In this document: positions 1-8,437 of the stretch, in pieces
How the letters are laid out: the number at the start of each line of letters is the position of its first letter
How positions within the stretch are numbered: the stretch's first letter is position 1
NCBI RefSeq assembly: GCF_900156255.1
Contig: NZ_FTMK01000002.1
Span: 186,001 to 250,000, forward strand
Source of the DNA: Paracoccus thiocyanatus
GTDB taxonomy: Bacteria > Pseudomonadota > Alphaproteobacteria > Rhodobacterales > Rhodobacteraceae
DNA: 64,000 nucleotides
Direction of reading: 5' to 3'
The notes under the pieces: generated by a model
The model's input: only the letters and a program-made list of their open reading frames with translations
Databases searched by the model: none
Told to the model about the DNA's origin: nothing
Translations under genes and position numbers: made by a program

Positions 1-1
1 C

Positions 2-1534
2 AAGACCTTCGTCTATTGCTCGGAGGGCTCGCCCGAAGGGTTCGACGCCGCGCCCTATACCTCGGGCACCACCTTCGACGCGTCGGGCCACGCGGTCTAT
101 AACCGGCTGGTGCAGTTCAAGCCCGGCACCACGGAAATCGAGCCCGCCCTGGCCGAAAGCTGGGACGTGTCCGAGGACGGTCTGGAATATACCTTCCACC
201 TGCGCCAAGGCGTGAAATTCCATTCCAACGACAAGTTCACGCCCTCGCGCGATTTCAGCGCCGACGACGTGATCTTCACCTTCGAGCGGCAGGCCAGCGC
301 CGACCATCCCTGGCACGAATACATCCCCGGCGTCACCTATGAATATTATTCGTCGATGGAGATGGACAAGCTGATCAAGTCCATCGAAAAGGTCGATGAC
401 CACACGGTGAAATTCACCCTCAACCAGCCCGAGGCGCCGTTCCTGGCCAATGTGGCCATGCCCTTCGTGTCGATCGTGTCCAAGGAATATGCCGACGCGC
501 TGGAAGCCGCCGGCACCCGCGAGGACCTGAACAACGCCCCCATCGGCACCGGCCCCTTCCGCTTCGTCGCCTATCAGAAGGACGCGGTGATCCGTTACCA
601 GAAGAACGCCGATTACTGGGGCGAGGCGCCCAAGATCGACGACCTGGTCTTTGCCATCACCCCCGACGCCTCGGTGCGGCTGCAAAAGCTCAAGGCCGGC
701 GAATGCCACCTGATGCCCTATCCCGCGCCCGCCGACCTGGAGGACATCCGCGCCGACCCGAACCTCAAGCTGGACGAGCAGCCCGGCCTGAACGTGGGCT
801 ACCTGGCCTATAACACCACCGTCGCGCCCTTCGACAATCCGCAGGTCCGCAAGGCGCTGAACATGGCCATGGACAAGCAGGCGCTGATCGACGCCGTCTA
901 TCAGGGCAATGCCGAGATCGCCAAGAACCCGATCCCGCCGACCATGTGGTCCTATAACGACGCCGTCGAGGACGACAAATTCGACCCCGAAGCCGCCAAG
1001 GCGATGCTGGAGGAAGCCGGCGTCAGCGACCTGTCCATGGAAATCTGGGCCATGCCGGTGCAGCGGCCCTACATGCCCAATGCCCGCCGCGCCGCCGAAC
1101 TGATCCAAAGCGATTTCGCCAAGATCGGCGTCAAGGTCGAGATCGTCAGCTACGAATGGGGCGAATACCTGAAGAAGTCGATGGAAGAGGGCCGCAAGGG
1201 CGCGGTCATCCTGGGCTGGACCGGCGACAATGGCGATCCCGACAACTTCCTGACCGTGCTGTTGTCCTGTGCCGCAGCCGCGCCGGGCGGGGCGAACCGC
1301 GCCTTCTGGTGCAACGAAGAGTTCTCGGACCTGCTGGCCAAGGCCAAGGCGGCTTCCGACCATGACGAGCGGGTCAAGCTTTACGAAGAGGCGCAGGTCA
1401 TCTTCAAGGAGCAGGCGCCCTGGGCCACGCTGGCGCATTCGACGCAATATGTGCCGATGGCCAAGAACGTGACCGGCTTCGTGCAGTCGCCCTTGGGCGA
1501 CTATGCCTTCGACACCGTGGACCTGGCCGAATAA
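2..1534 (+). CDS. dppA: Dipeptide/oligopeptide ABC transporter, periplasmic substrate-binding protein (5' end missing)
   Basis: The reading frame is already open at base 2, so the signal peptide and start lie left of the window; 510 residues are visible. The product is the family 5 extracytoplasmic solute receptor that captures peptides in the periplasm and hands them to the DppBC channel. The visible N-terminus reads KTFVYCSEGSPEGFDAAPYT, the characteristic opening of mature DppA-type receptors, and GTGPFRF and NMAMDKQALI in the body are typical family blocks. It heads the dppABCDF operon on the same strand. A 10-bp perfect hairpin follows before dppB, suggesting the receptor is made in excess over the permeases. 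Substrate preference (dipeptide, heme or other) cannot be read from sequence. Call secure as to family. Confidence 0.93.
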   Translation, partial: KTFVYCSEGSPEGFDAAPYTSGTTFDASGHAVYNRLVQFKPGTTEIEPALAESWDVSEDGLEYTFHLRQGVKFHSNDKFTPSRDFSADDVIFTFERQASADHPWHEYIPGVTYEYYSSMEMDKLIKSIEKVDDHTVKFTLNQPEAPFLANVAMPFVSIVSKEYADALEAAGTREDLNNAPIGTGPFRFVAYQKDAVIRYQKNADYWGEAPKIDDLVFAITPDASVRLQKLKAGECHLMPYPAPADLEDIRADPNLKLDEQPGLNVGYLAYNTTVAPFDNPQVRKALNMAMDKQALIDAVYQGNAEIAKNPIPPTMWSYNDAVEDDKFDPEAAKAMLEEAGVSDLSMEIWAMPVQRPYMPNARRAAELIQSDFAKIGVKVEIVSYEWGEYLKKSMEEGRKGAVILGWTGDNGDPDNFLTVLLSCAAAAPGGANRAFWCNEEFSDLLAKAKAASDHDERVKLYEEAQVIFKEQAPWATLAHSTQYVPMAKNVTGFVQSPLGDYAFDTVDLAE

Positions 1535-1560
1535 GGTCGCGCGCGGATTGCAACTCTTGC

Positions 1561-1588
1561 GGCCGTGCGGGGAACCCTCCGCACGGCC
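1561..1588 (+). promoter_or_regulatory. Intercistronic hairpin between dppA and dppB
   Basis: Perfect 10-bp inverted repeat (GGCCGTGCGG and CCGCACGGCC) with an 8-nt loop, 26 bases after the dppA stop and 15 before the dppB start. There is no U-run, so it is more likely an RNA-processing or stabilising element, or a weak attenuator, than a full terminator. Such structures commonly follow receptor genes in ABC operons. Confidence 0.6.
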
Positions 1589-1603
1589 CTCAGGTTAGGG
1601 TCG

Positions 1604-2611
1604 ATGTTCAGATTCATCCTTAAGAAACTGCTTTACCTGGTCCCGACGATGATCGGGATCACGCTGGTGGCCTTTGGCTTCATCCGCCTGCTGCCTGGCG
1701 ATCCGGTGCTGCTGATGGCCGGCGAACGCGGCGTCTCGCCGGAACGTTACGCCCAGATCGCGGCGCAGCTTGGCTATGACAAGCCGGTCTGGCAGCAATA
1801 TGTCCATTACCTGGGCAACCTGCTCCAAGGCGACCTGGGCAATTCGCTGGTCACGAAAAAGCCGGTGCTGGACGAGTTCCTGGCATTGTTCCCGGCCACG
1901 GTCGAACTGGCGCTGGTCGCGATCATCATCGCCACCGTGATCGGCGTGCCGGTCGGTGTCGTCGCGGCGATCAAGCGCGGCTCGTGGTTCGACCAGATTT
2001 CCATGACCGGGGCGCTGGTCGGCTTCTCGATGCCGATCTTCTGGTGGGGGCTTTTGCTCATCATCCTGTTTTCCGGCGTGCTGGGCTGGACCCCGGTTTC
2101 GGGCCGCATCTCGCTGATGTATTTCTTTCCGCAGGTGACGGGCTTCATGCTGATCGACAGCCTGCTGTCGGGCGATGAGGGGGCCTTCGCCTCGGCCGTC
2201 AGCCACCTGATCCTGCCTTCGGTGGTGCTGGCAACGATCCCGCTGGCGGTGATCGCGCGCCAGACCCGATCCGCCATGCTGGAGGTGATGGGCGAGGATT
2301 ACGTGCGCACCGCCCGCGCCAAGGGCCTGTCGCCGCGCCGGGTGATCGCGGTCCATGCGCTGCGCAATGCCATGATCCCGGTCATCACCACCATCGGCTT
2401 GCAGGTCGGCGTGCTGATGGCCGGCGCCATCCTGACCGAGACGATCTTTTCCTGGCCGGGCATCGGCAAGTGGATGATCGATTCGATTTCGCGCCGCGAC
2501 TATCCGGTGGTGCAGTCGGGCCTTTTGCTGATCGCCGCCATCGTGATGATCGTGAACCTGATCGTCGACCTGACCTATGGTCTCATCAACCCGAGGATCC
2601 GGCACAAATGA
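1604..2611 (+). CDS. dppB: Dipeptide ABC transporter permease DppB
   Basis: 335-residue inner-membrane permease of the DppB/OppB type. It begins MFRFILKKLLYLVPTMIGIT, the usual first helix, followed by an extracytoplasmic domain (roughly residues 30-100) and five further helices. The cytoplasmic coupling loop EDYVRTARAKGLSPRRVI that contacts the ATPases is intact. An upstream in-frame start at 1565 was rejected because it lies in the hairpin and would add a non-family tail. It pairs with DppC; its TGA overlaps the dppC ATG (ATGA), indicating translational coupling. Confidence 0.95.
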   Translation: MFRFILKKLLYLVPTMIGITLVAFGFIRLLPGDPVLLMAGERGVSPERYAQIAAQLGYDKPVWQQYVHYLGNLLQGDLGNSLVTKKPVLDEFLALFPATVELALVAIIIATVIGVPVGVVAAIKRGSWFDQISMTGALVGFSMPIFWWGLLLIILFSGVLGWTPVSGRISLMYFFPQVTGFMLIDSLLSGDEGAFASAVSHLILPSVVLATIPLAVIARQTRSAMLEVMGEDYVRTARAKGLSPRRVIAVHALRNAMIPVITTIGLQVGVLMAGAILTETIFSWPGIGKWMIDSISRRDYPVVQSGLLLIAAIVMIVNLIVDLTYGLINPRIRHK

Positions 2612-3510
2612 CCGATACCACCGTCAAGATTTCGGACGCGGCCATCCGCCGCCGGATGCTGCGCGAATTCTGGTTCTATTTCAGCCAGAACCGCGGTGCG
2701 GTGATCGGCCTTGTCGTCTTCGTCCTGCTGGTGCTGACGGCGATCTTTGCATCGCTGATCGCGCCGCATGATCCCACGCAGCAATATCGCGACGCGCTGC
2801 TGGTGCCGCCGATCTGGCAGGATGGCGGGCGCGCGGGCTTTCTGCTGGGCACCGATGCGGTCGGCCGGGACATGCTGTCGCGGCTGATCCATGGCGCGCA
2901 ATATTCGCTGTTCATCGGCATCGTCGTCGTCGCCATCGCCCTGACCGGCGGCATCATCATCGGGCTGGTCGCCGGCTTTTTCGGGGGTTGGGTCGATACG
3001 GTCATCATGCGGGTCATGGACGTGGTGCTGGCCTTTCCCTCGCTCTTGCTCGCGCTGGTGCTGGTCGCGGTGCTGGGGCCGGGGCTGACCAATGCGATGA
3101 TCGCCATCGCCATCGTCTACCAGCCGCATTTCGCCCGCCTGACCCGCGCCGCGGTGATGGGCGAAAAGGCGCGCGAATACGTCACCGCCGCCAAGGTGGC
3201 CGGCGCCGGCAACCTGCGGCTGATGTTCAAGACAATCCTGCCCAATTGCCTGGCACCGCTGATCGTCCAGGCGACGCTAAGCTTTTCGTCGGCGGTGCTC
3301 GACTCGGCCGCGCTGGGTTTCCTGGGCATGGGCGCGCAGCCGCCGGCGTCCGAATGGGGCACCATGCTGGCCGAGGCGCGCGAATTCATCCTGCGCGCCT
3401 GGTGGGTCGTGACCTTCCCCGGCCTTGCCATCCTGGTCTCGGTCTTGGCGATCAACCTGATGGGCGACGGGCTGCGCGACGCCCTCGACCCGAAACTGAA
3501 GCGGAGCTGA
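2608..3510 (+). CDS. dppC: Dipeptide ABC transporter permease DppC
   Basis: 300-residue second permease. A cytoplasmic N-terminal tail with REFWFYFSQNRGAVIG before helix 1, the LGTDAVGRDMLSRLIHGAQYSL block, and the coupling loop with EYVTAAKVAGAGNLRLM are all hallmarks of DppC/OppC. Length is normal. It overlaps dppB by four bases and is followed directly by dppD, so all five genes appear to be one transcript. Confidence 0.95.
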   Translation: MTDTTVKISDAAIRRRMLREFWFYFSQNRGAVIGLVVFVLLVLTAIFASLIAPHDPTQQYRDALLVPPIWQDGGRAGFLLGTDAVGRDMLSRLIHGAQYSLFIGIVVVAIALTGGIIIGLVAGFFGGWVDTVIMRVMDVVLAFPSLLLALVLVAVLGPGLTNAMIAIAIVYQPHFARLTRAAVMGEKAREYVTAAKVAGAGNLRLMFKTILPNCLAPLIVQATLSFSSAVLDSAALGFLGMGAQPPASEWGTMLAEAREFILRAWWVVTFPGLAILVSVLAINLMGDGLRDALDPKLKRS

Positions 3511-3513
3511 GTG

Positions 3514-4353
3514 ATGGCGCTTCTGACAATCCGCAACCTGACCGTGCGCTTCGCCACCTCGACCGGCAGCTTCACCGCCGTGGACGGCATCGACGTGACC
3601 GTGGACAAGGGCGAGGTGCTGGCCATCGTCGGCGAATCCGGCTCGGGCAAGTCGGTGTCGATGCTGGCGGCGATGGGGCTTTTGCCCGACACCGCCAGCG
3701 TCACCGCCGACGAGATGACCTTCGACGGCCACGACCTGCTGGCCATGACCCCGCGCCAGCGCCGCCGCATCATCGGGCGCCAGATCACCATGATCTTCCA
3801 GGAACCCGTCGCCTCGCTGAACCCCAGCTTTACCACCGGCTACCAGATCGAAGAGGTGCTGCGCTTCAACGCCGGCCTGTCGAAACGCCAGGCCCGCGCC
3901 CGCGCGCTGGAGCTTTATCGCCAGGTGGGCATCCCCGAGCCTGAGGAAAAGCTGCGCAGCTATCCCCACCAGATGTCCGGCGGCCAGTGCCAGCGGGTGA
4001 TGATCGCCATGGCCATCGCCACGAATCCGCGCCTGCTGATCGCCGACGAGCCGACGACGGCGCTGGACGTGACCATCCAGAAGCAGATCCTCGACCTTTT
4101 GATGGACCTTCAGGAAAAGACCGGGATGGCGCTGATCCTGATCACCCATGACATGGGCGTGGTGGCGCAGACCGCCGACCGCGTGCAGGTGCAATACAAG
4201 GGCCGCAAGATGGAAGAGGCCGACGTGCTGACCCTGTTCGAGGCCCCCTCGCATCCCTATACCCGCGCGCTGCTTTCGGCCCTGCCCGAAAACGCGACGG
4301 GCGACCGGCTGCCCACCGTCGGCAGCTTCCTCGAACCGGAGGTGCAGCCATGA
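3514..4353 (+). CDS. dppD: Dipeptide ABC transporter ATP-binding protein DppD
   Basis: 279-residue ATPase. Walker A GESGSGKS (residues 40-47), Q-loop region [12 protein letters not shown], signature MSGGQ and Walker [13 protein letters not shown] are intact, so it should hydrolyse ATP. It ends shortly after the [13 protein letters not shown] block and lacks the usual C-terminal extension with the Cys-rich oligopeptide-transporter motif of roughly 325-residue DppD proteins. A GTG codon at 3511 precedes the chosen ATG and could also be used. TGA overlaps the dppF ATG. Confidence 0.93.
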   Translation: MALLTIRNLTVRFATSTGSFTAVDGIDVTVDKGEVLAIVGESGSGKSVSMLAAMGLLPDTASVTADEMTFDGHDLLAMTPRQRRRIIGRQITMIFQEPVASLNPSFTTGYQIEEVLRFNAGLSKRQARARALELYRQVGIPEPEEKLRSYPHQMSGGQCQRVMIAMAIATNPRLLIADEPTTALDVTIQKQILDLLMDLQEKTGMALILITHDMGVVAQTADRVQVQYKGRKMEEADVLTLFEAPSHPYTRALLSALPENATGDRLPTVGSFLEPEVQP

Positions 4354-5201
4354 GCGCCGAAACCCCAGTCGTCCAGGGCCGCAACCTGATCCGCGACTAT
4401 CACGTCCCCGGATCGCTGACCCGCGCCGCCCGGACGGTGCGCGCGGTCAAGGGGATCAGCTTCTCGGTCGATCGCGGCAAGACGCTGGCCATTGTCGGCG
4501 AATCCGGGTCCGGCAAGTCGACGCTGGCCCGGATCATCGCGCTGATCGACCCGGCCTCGGGGGGCGAGCTGATGATCGACGGCAAGCCCGTGGACATCGG
4601 CAAGGCGCGGCTCACGCGCGAGATGCGCTCCAAGGTGCAGATGGTGTTCCAGAACCCCTATGGCAGCCTGAATCCGCGCCAGAAGATCGGCGACGTGCTG
4701 ATGGAGCCGCTGGCGCTGAACACCGACACGCCCGCGGCCGAACGCCGCCGCCGGGCCGAGGAAATGCTGGCCAAGGTCGGCCTGCCGCCCGAGGTCTTCA
4801 ACCGCTACCCGCATATGTTCTCGGGCGGGCAGCGCCAGCGCATCGCCATCGCCCGCGCGCTTATGCTGAACCCGACGCTGCTGGTCCTGGACGAGCCGGT
4901 CTCGGCGCTGGACCTGTCGGTGCAGGCGCAAGTCCTGAACCTGCTGGCGGACCTCCAAGCCGAATTCAACCTGGCCTATGTCTTCATCAGCCATGACCTG
5001 TCGGTGGTGCGCTATATCGCCGACGAGGTGCTGGTGATGCACCAGGGCGAGGCGGTCGAGCAGGGCAGCCGCGAAGCGGTCTTCGCCGCGCCGCGCCACC
5101 CCTATACGCGCGAACTTTTCGCCGCGACCCCGGTCACGGATGTCGCCTCGATCCGCGCCCGCGTCGCCCGCCGCCAGGCGCGGCGCGCCGCCACGGCCTG
5201 A
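4350..5201 (+). CDS. dppF: Dipeptide ABC transporter ATP-binding protein DppF
   Basis: 283-residue second ATPase of the heterodimer. Walker A GESGSGKS (residues 50-57), Q-loop VFQNPYGSLNPRQ, signature FSGGQRQR, Walker B LLVLDEPVSALD and the switch histidine in FISHDLSVVRYI are all present. It overlaps dppD by four bases and is the last gene of the importer operon; a GC-rich hairpin lies in the convergent gap beyond it. Confidence 0.94.
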   Translation: MSAETPVVQGRNLIRDYHVPGSLTRAARTVRAVKGISFSVDRGKTLAIVGESGSGKSTLARIIALIDPASGGELMIDGKPVDIGKARLTREMRSKVQMVFQNPYGSLNPRQKIGDVLMEPLALNTDTPAAERRRRAEEMLAKVGLPPEVFNRYPHMFSGGQRQRIAIARALMLNPTLLVLDEPVSALDLSVQAQVLNLLADLQAEFNLAYVFISHDLSVVRYIADEVLVMHQGEAVEQGSREAVFAAPRHPYTRELFAATPVTDVASIRARVARRQARRAATA

Positions 5202-5233
5202 ACCAGGGGCGCAGGGGGGCAGGCGCGGCAGGG

Positions 5234-5262
5234 CTTCTTTCGTGTCCAAATATCCTCGGGGG
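5234..5262 (+). repeat. Dispersed intergenic box, copy A
   Basis: The segment CTTCTTTCGTGTCCAAATAT, followed by CCTCGGGGG, occurs again almost unchanged at 57824-57852 with the two bases after CTTCTTTCGTG differing. In both places a GC-rich hairpin follows within a few bases. It lies outside coding sequence in the dppF/epmB convergent gap. Confidence 0.6.
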
Positions 5263-5264
5263 GT

Positions 5265-5286
5265 CCGGGGGGCGAAGCGCCCCCGG
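5265..5286. terminator. Hairpin in convergent dppF/epmB gap
   Basis: CCGGGGGGCG and CGCCCCCGG pair around a 3-nt AAG loop with one bulged G. The hairpin ends three bases from the epmB stop and follows dppF, so it can serve as a terminator for either strand; no clear U-run is visible. Confidence 0.5.
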
Positions 5287-5288
5287 CC

Positions 5289-6329
5289 TTAGCCGTCCAG
5301 GTCGCGATAATCGTGCATCTGCCCGCGCCAGTCCCGGATCCGATAGCGGCCCGGACCGACCTTCTGGACATGGCCCGGTCCCAGCGGCACCTTGCCATGC
5401 CCGCCCGGCAGGTCCAGCACATAGCTGGGCAGGCAGGTCCCCGAAATCCGCCCGCGCAAGGCGTCCATGATCGCCTGGCCTTCCGCGATCGAGGTGCGGA
5501 AATGCCCGGTGCCGCGGGCCAGGTCGCAATGATGCAGGTAATAGGGCTTGACCCGGTTGCGGATCAGCGCCCGGAACAGGTCGGCCAGCACCTCGGCGTC
5601 GGCATTCACCCCCTTCAGCAGCACGGTCTGGGACAAAAGCGGAATGCCCGCATCGGCCAGCCGCGCCAGCGCCGCGCGCCCCGCCTCGGTCAGTTCCTGG
5701 GCGTGGTTGATATGGACGACCACCCAGACTGCCAGCCGTTCGGGCCGCAGCGCCGCCAGCATCGCCGCGTCGAGGCGCTCCGGGGCCACCACCGGGATGC
5801 GGCTGTGAAACCGGACCATGTCGACATGCGCGATCGCCTCTAGCCGCGCGATCAGCGCCGCGATCCGGCGCGCCGACAGCACCATGGGATCGCCGCCGGT
5901 CAGGATCACCTCGCGGATCGCCGGGGTGCGGGCGATATAATCCAGCGCAGCGGCCAGTTCCGGCTCGGGCAGCCGGCCGTCCTCGCCCACCACTTCGCGG
6001 CGAAAGCAGAAGCGGCAATAGACCGCACAGGTCTTGGTGATGTGCAAGATCACCCGGTCGGGATAGCGATGGGTCAGGCCCGGCGTCGGGCTGAAGGCGG
6101 CATCGCCGATGGGATCGGCCAGTTCCTCGGGCCGGATCTCCAACTCGCGCGGATCGGGCAGGAACTGCGCGCCCACCCCGTCGCCGGGGCTGCCGACGGC
6201 CTCGCGCATGGCGGGCGACACACGGATGCGGAATTCGGCCGCCACCTGTTCCAGCACGTCCGCCTGACCGGCATCGGACAGGCCGGCCCGGATCAGGGCG
6301 GAAACGGTGGTGATCGGCGGCTGGGACAA
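5289..6329 (-). CDS. epmB: EF-P beta-lysylation radical SAM enzyme EpmB (lysine 2,3-aminomutase-like)
   Basis: Radical SAM, PLP-dependent aminomutase of the KamA/YjeK family, about 346 residues. The [4Fe-4S]/SAM cluster motif is Cys101-AVY-Cys105-RF-Cys108, followed by FRREVVG; the GGDP segment and the KPYYLHHCDLARGTGHFR block with the PLP lysine region are conserved. In the established pathway EpmB makes (R)-beta-lysine from L-lysine, which EpmA attaches to EF-P; efp and epmA sit 7 kb away in this window. The start is uncertain: an ATG at 6440 gives a longer frame but lies inside a hairpin that looks like the terminator of the RTX gene, so I prefer the TTG at 6329, near where family similarity begins; TTG at 6344 is another option. 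Confidence 0.85.
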   Translation of the reverse strand: MSQPPITTVSALIRAGLSDAGQADVLEQVAAEFRIRVSPAMREAVGSPGDGVGAQFLPDPRELEIRPEELADPIGDAAFSPTPGLTHRYPDRVILHITKTCAVYCRFCFRREVVGEDGRLPEPELAAALDYIARTPAIREVILTGGDPMVLSARRIAALIARLEAIAHVDMVRFHSRIPVVAPERLDAAMLAALRPERLAVWVVVHINHAQELTEAGRAALARLADAGIPLLSQTVLLKGVNADAEVLADLFRALIRNRVKPYYLHHCDLARGTGHFRTSIAEGQAIMDALRGRISGTCLPSYVLDLPGGHGKVPLGPGHVQKVGPGRYRIRDWRGQMHDYRDLDG

Positions 6330-6430
6330 GGCGGCAACTCGCAAGGCAGAGGGGCGGTTATCGACCCCAGCGCCCGCCTTGGCAAGAGGGGGGGCGGCCG
6401 CCTGACGCCGGGCCCTTCGGCCATGGAAAC

Positions 6431-6456
6431 GCCGCCGCAAGGGGACCTGCGGCGGC
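6431..6456 (-). terminator. Hairpin after the small RTX gene
   Basis: Perfect 9-bp stem (GCCGCCGCA and TGCGGCGGC, 8-nt loop) 22 bases beyond the RTX stop on the minus strand. It has no clear U-tract. It overlaps the longest possible epmB frame, arguing for a later epmB start. Confidence 0.55.
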
Positions 6457-6477
6457 GAATGGCGACAGGCCCCCGGA

Positions 6478-7194
6478 TCAGAAGGTGAAATCGCTCATGT
6501 CGAGTTGCGCTTTCTGCATGTCCTCGATGGTCACGATGGTGTCGGCCGACAGGCGCAGCACCAGGTCGTTGCCGACCTGCTGGGCATTGTTGATGACCGC
6601 CTGCACCTGGGCGCGGCCGAAATCGTCAAAGTCCAGCCGGTCCATGCCGTTCTGGAAATCGGTGATGGTGTCGCGCCCGTCGCCGCGCTCGAATTCGAAC
6701 ACATCCGCGCCGGCCCCGCCGGTCAGGATGTCGTTGCCGCGGCCGCCTTCCAGCCGGTCGCGGCCAGCGCCGCCATCCAGCCGGTCATTGCCCGAGCCGC
6801 CGTCCAGCTCGTCATCGCCCAGCCCGCCGAACAGCAGGTCGTTGCCGGCGCCGCCGTCCACCTCGTCCCGGCCCGCCCCGGCATAAAGCTTGTCGGCGCC
6901 CGCGTCGCCTTCCAGGTCGTCATTGCCGTTGCCGCCATGCAGGATGTCGTTGCCGGTGCCGCCTTCCAGCTCGTCATTGCCATTGCCGCCCTGGAGCAGG
7001 TCGTTGCCATTGCCGCCCTCCAGCTCGTCATGGCCTTCGCCGCCATTCAGCGTGTCGGCGCCATCGCCGCCATAAAGCTTGTCATTGCCGGCAAAGCCGA
7101 ACAGGCGGTCATTGCCGCCCATGCCCGACAGCCAGTCGCCGAATTTCGTGCCGTTCAGCGTATCGGCGAAGCTGGTCCCGATCTTGCGCACCAT
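6478..7194 (-). CDS. Small RTX calcium-binding protein, probably type I secreted
   Basis: 238 residues with no signal peptide. Residues ~20-165 are back-to-back nonapeptide repeats of the GGxGNDxLx type (GGNGNDLLQ, GGTGNDILH, GGSGNDRLD), which fold into a Ca2+-binding parallel beta-roll outside the cell. The last ~60 residues form the usual non-repeat tail with ADVFEFERGDGRDTITDF, resembling the C-terminal secretion region of type I substrates. No enzymatic domain is present, so it may be a surface or matrix protein. No ABC/HlyD exporter is encoded here. Function unknown beyond this. Confidence 0.8.
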   Translation of the reverse strand: MVRKIGTSFADTLNGTKFGDWLSGMGGNDRLFGFAGNDKLYGGDGADTLNGGEGHDELEGGNGNDLLQGGNGNDELEGGTGNDILHGGNGNDDLEGDAGADKLYAGAGRDEVDGGAGNDLLFGGLGDDELDGGSGNDRLDGGAGRDRLEGGRGNDILTGGAGADVFEFERGDGRDTITDFQNGMDRLDFDDFGRAQVQAVINNAQQVGNDLVLRLSADTIVTIEDMQKAQLDMSDFTF

Positions 7195-7267
7195 GGTCTT
7201 GTCCTTTCAAGGTTACAGCGGCGGATCGCCCGCCGCAGGTTAAGACGCCACAGGTGCCACAGCCTGG

Positions 7268-7410
7268 CTGACAGCGTTCTGACCCGCCCTGTCAGCCGGC
7301 TGTCAGGAAAGCCCGGCTTGCGCGGAAAGGCGCCGATCCGGCGCTGTTGCGGTTTCGGCACGAAGCGGCGCCGCTCGCTTGCGGTTTGATCTTTGTCAGC
7401 AGCCTGTCAG
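7268..7410 (+). promoter_or_regulatory. Three TGTCAG-N5-TGTCAG direct-repeat boxes upstream of the PepSY/two-component operon
   Basis: TGTCAG repeats occur at 7290-7295 and 7301-7306, and again at 7394-7399 and 7405-7410, each pair separated by 5 bases. On the opposite strand GGTCAG and TGTCAG at 7284-7268 show the same 11-bp periodicity. Eleven-base direct repeats are the usual binding architecture of OmpR/PmrA-type response regulators, and one such regulator is encoded in the operon starting at 7434. Likely autoregulatory operator; the proximal box sits 24 bases before the start codon. Confidence 0.6.
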
Positions 7411-7433
7411 TTCGCCGCGGCTATAAGCGCCGC

Positions 7434-7733
7434 ATGAGACCCGCCGCCGCCCTTGCCGTGATCCTGTCGCTGACGCCGCTGGCGGCCGGCGGACAGGATT
7501 TCGAATATGCCCGCGGCGCGGTCGAGCGGGGCGAGATCCTGCCCCTGGCCGAGGTGCTGGCCCTGCTTCACCGCACCCATCCCGGCCGGGTGATCGAGGT
7601 GGACCTGGACGAAGATGACGGCATGATGATCTATGAGGTCGAGCTGGTGACAGAGGATGGCCGGTTGATCGAGGTCGAGCTGGACGCCGCCTCGGGCCGG
7701 ATTCTCGACCTGGACGAGGATGACGAGGACTGA
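7434..7733 (+). CDS. Small periplasmic PepSY-domain protein
   Basis: 99 residues: a hydrophobic signal peptide (residues 1-20, MRPAAALAVILSLTPLAAGG), then a single PepSY-like domain with EVLALLHRTHPGRVIEVDLDEDDG and YEVELVTEDGRLIEVELDA, ending in an acidic tail. PepSY proteins are thought to bind or inhibit periplasmic partners. It is the first gene of an operon with a response regulator and sensor kinase (one-base overlap, TGATG), so it probably feeds back on the kinase's periplasmic loop. An in-frame start at 7347 is rejected because it would cover the direct-repeat operator. Confidence 0.8.
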   Translation: MRPAAALAVILSLTPLAAGGQDFEYARGAVERGEILPLAEVLALLHRTHPGRVIEVDLDEDDGMMIYEVELVTEDGRLIEVELDAASGRILDLDEDDED

Positions 7734-8437
7734 TGCGCGCCCTGATCGTCGAGGATGAGCCCCGGATCGCCGCCGACCTGGAGCGGGCGCTGAAGGCTGC
7801 GGGTTTCCTGGTCGAACTGGCCGGCGATGGCGAGACCGCATGGTTCCGCGGCGGCACCGAGGATTACGACCTGATCGTGCTGGACCTGAACCTGCCGCGG
7901 CTGGACGGGCTTAGCGTTCTCAAGCGCTGGCGGGCCGAGGGTTGCGAAAGCCCGGTGCTGATCCTGACCGCGCGCGGCGCCTGGACCGAACGGGTCGAGG
8001 GCATAGATGCCGGCGCCGACGATTACCTGCCCAAGCCCTTTCGCATGGAGGAGCTGATCGCCCGCGCCCGCGCCCTGGTGCGCCGTGCCGGCGGGCGCGG
8101 CAATGCCACCCAGCAGGTCGGGCGGCTGACGGTGGACCTGAACCGCATGACGGCCGCCGTCGACGGCATCCCGGTCGCCGTCACGCCGCTGGAGTTCCGG
8201 CTGATCTCTTATCTGGCGCTGAACCGCGACCGCATCGTGGCCCCGACGGAATTGCTTGAGCATCTTTATGGCGACGACGAATCGCGCGAATTGAACGCGG
8301 TCGAGGCGATCATCACCCGGCTGCGCCGCAAGCTGGGGCCGGGGGTGATCGGCACAAGGCGGGGCTTCGGCTATCACCTGGAAGACGAGCCGCCGCCCGG
8401 TGCTGCGGGGGACGGCCGGGCGCAGGGCCGGACGTGA
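7733..8437 (+). CDS. OmpR-family response regulator
   Basis: 234 residues. The receiver domain (residues 1-115) has the acidic pocket VEDEP, the phosphoacceptor Asp51 in LIVLDLNLP, Thr79 in LILTA and Lys101 in YLPKPF. A winged-helix DNA-binding domain follows (~130-220) with PLEFRLISYLALNRDRIV and AIITRLRRKLGPGVIGTRRGFGY. It overlaps the histidine kinase gene by four bases (GTGA). Organisation resembles QseB/PmrA-type systems with an accessory PepSY gene. The signal is not known. Confidence 0.93.
   Translation: MRALIVEDEPRIAADLERALKAAGFLVELAGDGETAWFRGGTEDYDLIVLDLNLPRLDGLSVLKRWRAEGCESPVLILTARGAWTERVEGIDAGADDYLPKPFRMEELIARARALVRRAGGRGNATQQVGRLTVDLNRMTAAVDGIPVAVTPLEFRLISYLALNRDRIVAPTELLEHLYGDDESRELNAVEAIITRLRRKLGPGVIGTRRGFGYHLEDEPPPGAAGDGRAQGRT

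Noticed and set aside
6478-7194. Tandem DNA repeat or CRISPR-like array
   Set aside because: The periodicity is 27 bp and follows RTX nonapeptide codons, with no constant repeat/spacer structure.
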